Positions 4,597-6,871 of a stretch of 6,871 nucleotides of DNA are shown here, one piece after another. Location of the stretch: the NCBI GenBank assembly GCA_023422485.1, contig JAGTAM010000059.1, positions 1 through 6,871 of the forward strand, read 5' to 3'. Within the stretch, counting starts at the first letter, position 1. Each line of letters opens with the position of its first letter. The notes beneath the pieces were generated by a model. That model made no database searches. It was given only the letters and a program-made list of their open reading frames with translations, and was not told the origin of the DNA. The stretch comes from Pseudomonadota bacterium (lineage in GTDB: Bacteria; Pseudomonadota; Alphaproteobacteria; Rhizobiales; Beijerinckiaceae). The position numbers and the translations under genes are program-made.

Positions 4597-5313
4597 TCAG
4601 GCGAAGAAGTCGCCGAGGAAGAAATCGACGGCTTGGGCCACTACGTCCGGATTATAGGCGTGGGGGCCGTCATACTCGACATAGGTCAGGTCGTAGCCCG
4701 CAGCCCGCAGCAGCCGGGCATGGGTCCGGGCGCTGCGATCGATGCCGATCTGCTCGTCGCGCGTGCCGTGCGACAGGAAGATTTTCGGTGCGCCCGCCTG
4801 CATCTGCACGGACAGGAAGCCCGCCGAGGACACGATGATGTGGCTGACCCGGTCGCCGTTGGTGAGGCCGAGCGAGAGCGCGTAGCTGCCCCCGTCCGAG
4901 TGCCCCGCGAAGGCGAGATGACCGGGATCGATCAGGAAGCGGTCGGCGACCTCCGCAAGCGCCCGGTCGAGCCGTTCCCGGTCGGGGCCGTTGCCGGCGA
5001 TCACCAGATCCCAGGTCGGATGGAGCGATTGCGGCGCGAGCAACAGGAAGCCGCGCGCCTTGGCATGACCTTCGAGCATCGGCAGGATCTTTTCCGCATG
5101 CCCGCCGCCGCCGTGGAACAGGACCACGAGAGGCGTCGGCAGACGCGCATCGATGTGCTCGGGCACGCAGAGGACGGCGTCGCGGGTCTCGAACAGACCG
5201 AGCGCGTGGCGGCCCGGCGGAAGCGGCGGCTTGGTCGGCAGGCGCGGCAGGAAGGCGAGCCGGCCGGTCAGGCGCGGATCGAGGGGAGCAGTCGGGTCGA
5301 TCCCGGAGGCCAT
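4597..5313 (-). CDS. Alpha/beta-hydrolase, esterase/phospholipase-like
   Basis: A 238-residue alpha/beta-hydrolase of the PHB-depolymerase/phospholipase-carboxylesterase type. In order: the strand PLVVLFHGGGG (residues 61-71) with the oxyanion-hole glycines, the nucleophile elbow FAGHSDGG (135-142) with Ser139, the acid loop SHGTRDEQI with Asp186, and YDGPHAY with His218. This triad is complete and ordered as in the family. No signal peptide or membrane segment is evident (the N-terminus is Pro-rich), so it should be cytoplasmic and hydrolyse an ester or thioester of unknown identity. The ATG at 5313 gives the family's usual N-terminus but has only a weak ribosome site. It follows oxc on the same strand after a 289-base gap with a terminator and two repeats, so it is probably transcribed separately. 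A link to CoA-thioester turnover in the oxalate pathway is speculation. Confidence 0.88.
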   Translation of the reverse strand: MASGIDPTAPLDPRLTGRLAFLPRLPTKPPLPPGRHALGLFETRDAVLCVPEHIDARLPTPLVVLFHGGGGHAEKILPMLEGHAKARGFLLLAPQSLHPTWDLVIAGNGPDRERLDRALAEVADRFLIDPGHLAFAGHSDGGSYALSLGLTNGDRVSHIIVSSAGFLSVQMQAGAPKIFLSHGTRDEQIGIDRSARTHARLLRAAGYDLTYVEYDGPHAYNPDVVAQAVDFFLGDFFA

Positions 5314-5344
5314 GGGACATCTCGCTGATGGGGCCCACCCCGCT

Positions 5345-5386
5345 CCTCATGCGGAGGTGTCCGCGAGAGCCAGCCTCGAAGCACGC
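5345..5386 (+). repeat. REP-like palindromic repeat, copy 1
   Basis: This 42-base unit starts CCTCATGCGGAGGTG and ends AGCCTCGAAGCACGC. The ends are partly complementary and can fold into an imperfect hairpin. It closely matches the unit at 5450-5492 in the opposite orientation. The CCTCAT...GAGGTG...AGCCTCG pattern resembles intergenic palindromes common in alphaproteobacterial genomes. The resemblance is from memory. Confidence 0.6.
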
Positions 5387-5449
5387 CTAAACCGAGATCC
5401 CGGACGCCTCGGCGGGCGCGCGTCGGGGCAGGGTCGGGGCAGCGTCCGT

Positions 5450-5492
5450 GCGTGCTGCGAGGCTCCGCTTCGCTGCGCACCTCAGCATGAGG
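5450..5492 (-). repeat. REP-like palindromic repeat, copy 2 (inverted)
   Basis: Read on the minus strand it begins CCTCATGCTGAGGTGC and ends AGCCTCGCAGCACGC, the same unit as 5345-5386 with scattered changes in the middle. The two copies face each other across 63 bases, a BIME-like arrangement that would also allow a long hairpin in an RNA crossing both. Confidence 0.6.
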
Positions 5493-5551
5493 GAGGTAGG
5501 TGGTTACCGGAGCCGGAGCGCTGATGGCAGCCCTGGCCGTGAAACGAGGAA

Positions 5552-5578
5552 GACCGCGGTACCGGGGGCACCGCGGTC
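5552..5578 (-). terminator. Terminator hairpin after oxc
   Basis: GACCGCGGT (5552-5560) pairs perfectly with ACCGCGGTC (5570-5578) around a 9-base loop, 24 bases past the oxc stop. On the minus strand TTCCTCGTTTC follows, a weak pyrimidine-rich tail. Probable intrinsic or Rho-assisted terminator. Confidence 0.65.
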
Positions 5579-5602
5579 CTTTCAAGGCGCGTCGGCCTCG
5601 CC

Positions 5603-6871
5603 TTACTTCTTCTTTTTCAGCGTGCTCTGCGGGTTGAGGCTGCCGATGTTGCCGCTCTCGCTGCCGGCCTCCGGGTCGATCACCGCGTTGATGAGGGTCG
5701 GCTTGCCGGAATCCATGGCCTCGTCCACGGCCCGCTTCAGCTCGTCCGGCGTGGTGACGTTCACGCCGATGCCGCCGAAGGCCTCCATCATCTTATCGTA
5801 GCGCGAGTCCTTCACGAACACCGTCGTGCCGGGGTCGCGCCCGGTCGGGTCGATGTCCGTGCCGCGATAGATGCCGTTGTTGTTGAAGATCACGATGCAG
5901 ACCGGCAGCTCGTAGCGGCAGATGGTTTCCACCTCCATGCCGGAGAAGCCGAAGGCCGAGTCGCCCTCGACCGCCAGCACCGGCTTGCCGGTCTCGACGG
6001 CGGCCGCGACGGCGAAGCCCATGCCGATGCCCATCACGCCCCAGGTGCCGACGTCCAGGCGCTTGCGCGGCTGGTACATGTCGATGATGCCGCGGGCGAG
6101 ATCGAGGGTGTTGGCGCCCTCGTTGACGAGGATCGCGTCGGGCCGCTCCTTGATCACGGTGCGCAGCGCGCCCAGCGCCGAGTGGAAGCACATCGGCGAG
6201 CTGTTCTTCATCAGCTTCGGCGCCATCTTGGCGATGTTCGCCTCGCGCTTGGTGCGGATGGTCTCGAGCCAGTTCTGGGGCGCGCCCTTCCAGTCCTTGC
6301 GGATGCCGTCGAGCAGCGCCTCGACGCAGGAGCCGATGTCACCGACGAGCGGCGCCGCGATCTCGACGTTCGAGTCCATCTCGCGCGGCTCGATGTCGAT
6401 CTGGATGAAGCGCTTGGAGCCGGGCTCGCCCCAGGTCTTGCCCTTGCCGTGGGAGAGGAGCCAGTTGAGGCGGGCGCCCACCAGCACGACGACGTCGGAA
6501 TCCTTGAGCGCCGTGGAGCGCGCCGCACCCGCCGAGAGCGGATGGGTGTCGGGCAGGAGGCCCTTGGCCATGCTCATCGGCACGTAGGGGATGCCGCTCT
6601 CCTCGACGAGCGCGCGCACCGCCTCGTCGGCCTGGGCGTAGGCCGCGCCCTTACCGAGGATGATCAGCGGACGCTCGGCCGACTTCAGAAGATCGAGGGC
6701 GCGGGTCACCGAGGCCGGGGCCGGGATCTGGGCCGGAGCCGGATCGATCACCTTGACCAGCGAGCGCGCGCCGAGATCGGCATCGATGACTTGCGAGAAG
6801 AGCTTGGCGGGCAGATCGAGATAGACACCGCCGGGACGGCCGGACACCGCCGCGCGGATCGCGCGGGCGAC
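5603..6871 (-). CDS. oxc: Oxalyl-CoA decarboxylase, C-terminal part (5' end beyond the window)
   Basis: A thiamine-diphosphate (TPP) enzyme that decarboxylates oxalyl-CoA to formyl-CoA and CO2 (EC 4.1.1.8), regenerating the CoA donor used by Frc. The frame is open to the right edge, so about 423 of the usual 565-580 residues are present. The internal GTG at 6847 is not a real start, because the reading VARAIRAAVSGRPGGVYLDL continues across it. Counting from that GTG, the central Rossmann (ADP-binding) domain covers about 1-190 and the TPP-pyrophosphate domain about 215-385. The latter carries NEGANTLDLAR (242-252), GTWGVMGIGMGF (277-288) and the cofactor motif GDSAFGF...NNN (295-301 and 322-324), spaced as in the GDG-X24-27-NN motif. 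The tail GSESGNIGSLNPQS resembles the Oxalobacter C-terminus that closes over the active site, and the protein ends in four lysines. The catalytic Glu of the N-terminal domain lies outside the window. Confidence 0.96.
   Translation of the reverse strand, partial: VARAIRAAVSGRPGGVYLDLPAKLFSQVIDADLGARSLVKVIDPAPAQIPAPASVTRALDLLKSAERPLIILGKGAAYAQADEAVRALVEESGIPYVPMSMAKGLLPDTHPLSAGAARSTALKDSDVVVLVGARLNWLLSHGKGKTWGEPGSKRFIQIDIEPREMDSNVEIAAPLVGDIGSCVEALLDGIRKDWKGAPQNWLETIRTKREANIAKMAPKLMKNSSPMCFHSALGALRTVIKERPDAILVNEGANTLDLARGIIDMYQPRKRLDVGTWGVMGIGMGFAVAAAVETGKPVLAVEGDSAFGFSGMEVETICRYELPVCIVIFNNNGIYRGTDIDPTGRDPGTTVFVKDSRYDKMMEAFGGIGVNVTTPDELKRAVDEAMDSGKPTLINAVIDPEAGSESGNIGSLNPQSTLKKKK

Noticed and set aside
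4312..5328. A 338-codon open frame on the plus strand opposite the hydrolase
   Set aside because: Most of it is the antisense of a gene with a full catalytic triad. Only its first ~25 residues are meaningful, as the CBS remnant described under the pseudogene.
5423..5442. TCGGGGCAG twice in tandem (5423-5431 and 5434-5442)
   Set aside because: Only two short GC-rich copies, which is within chance for this composition.

Overview
The window looks like a piece of a GC-rich alphaproteobacterial chromosome, most probably a Methylobacterium/Methylorubrum-type methylotroph. This is an inference from three things: strong GC bias at third codon positions, the protein families present (Tlde1/DUF2778 protein, PAS-only protein, oxalate catabolism genes), and short dispersed-repeat-like palindromes between genes. 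No rRNA, tRNA, CRISPR array or insertion sequence was seen.

Layout. (1) 1-738 (+): a Tlde1/DUF2778 L,D-transpeptidase-like protein that may begin upstream of the window. (2) 739-854: a convergent gap holding four consecutive hairpins. (3) 855-1706 (-): a two-gene operon, an OsmC/Ohr-like protein followed by a small NTF2/SnoaL-like protein, each with a strong Shine-Dalgarno sequence. (4) 1707-1988: a divergent control region with a perfect 16-bp palindrome, ATCTGGTATACCAGAT, overlapping promoter-like boxes, and a possible 21-codon leader ORF. (5) 1989-2438 (+): a single-domain PAS protein. (6) 2547-3797 (+): formyl-CoA:oxalate CoA-transferase (frc), recognised with high confidence from Asp169, Gln17 and the GGGGQ loop. 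(7) 3798-4596: about 800 bases without an intact gene. They hold a possible frc terminator hairpin, a run of perfect hairpins ending in two tandem T-tailed terminators (a structured 3'UTR or small-RNA candidate), and the decayed remains of an HPP/CBS-domain membrane protein gene. (8) 4597-5313 (-): an alpha/beta-hydrolase (esterase/phospholipase-like) with a complete Ser-Asp-His triad. (9) 5314-5602: two REP-like repeats in inverted orientation and the oxc terminator. (10) 5603-6871 (-): the C-terminal three quarters of oxalyl-CoA decarboxylase (oxc), cut by the right edge.

How it works together. Frc moves CoA from formyl-CoA to oxalate, giving oxalyl-CoA and formate. Oxc decarboxylates oxalyl-CoA to formyl-CoA and CO2, which regenerates the CoA donor. 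The pair therefore forms the core oxalate-degrading cycle, which in a methylotroph feeds formate oxidation and C1 metabolism. Here frc and oxc are not one operon: they are transcribed toward each other, with the hydrolase gene (same strand as oxc), the pseudogene and the structured elements between them. The OsmC/SnoaL operon suggests hydroperoxide or other stress handling and has no clear link to oxalate.
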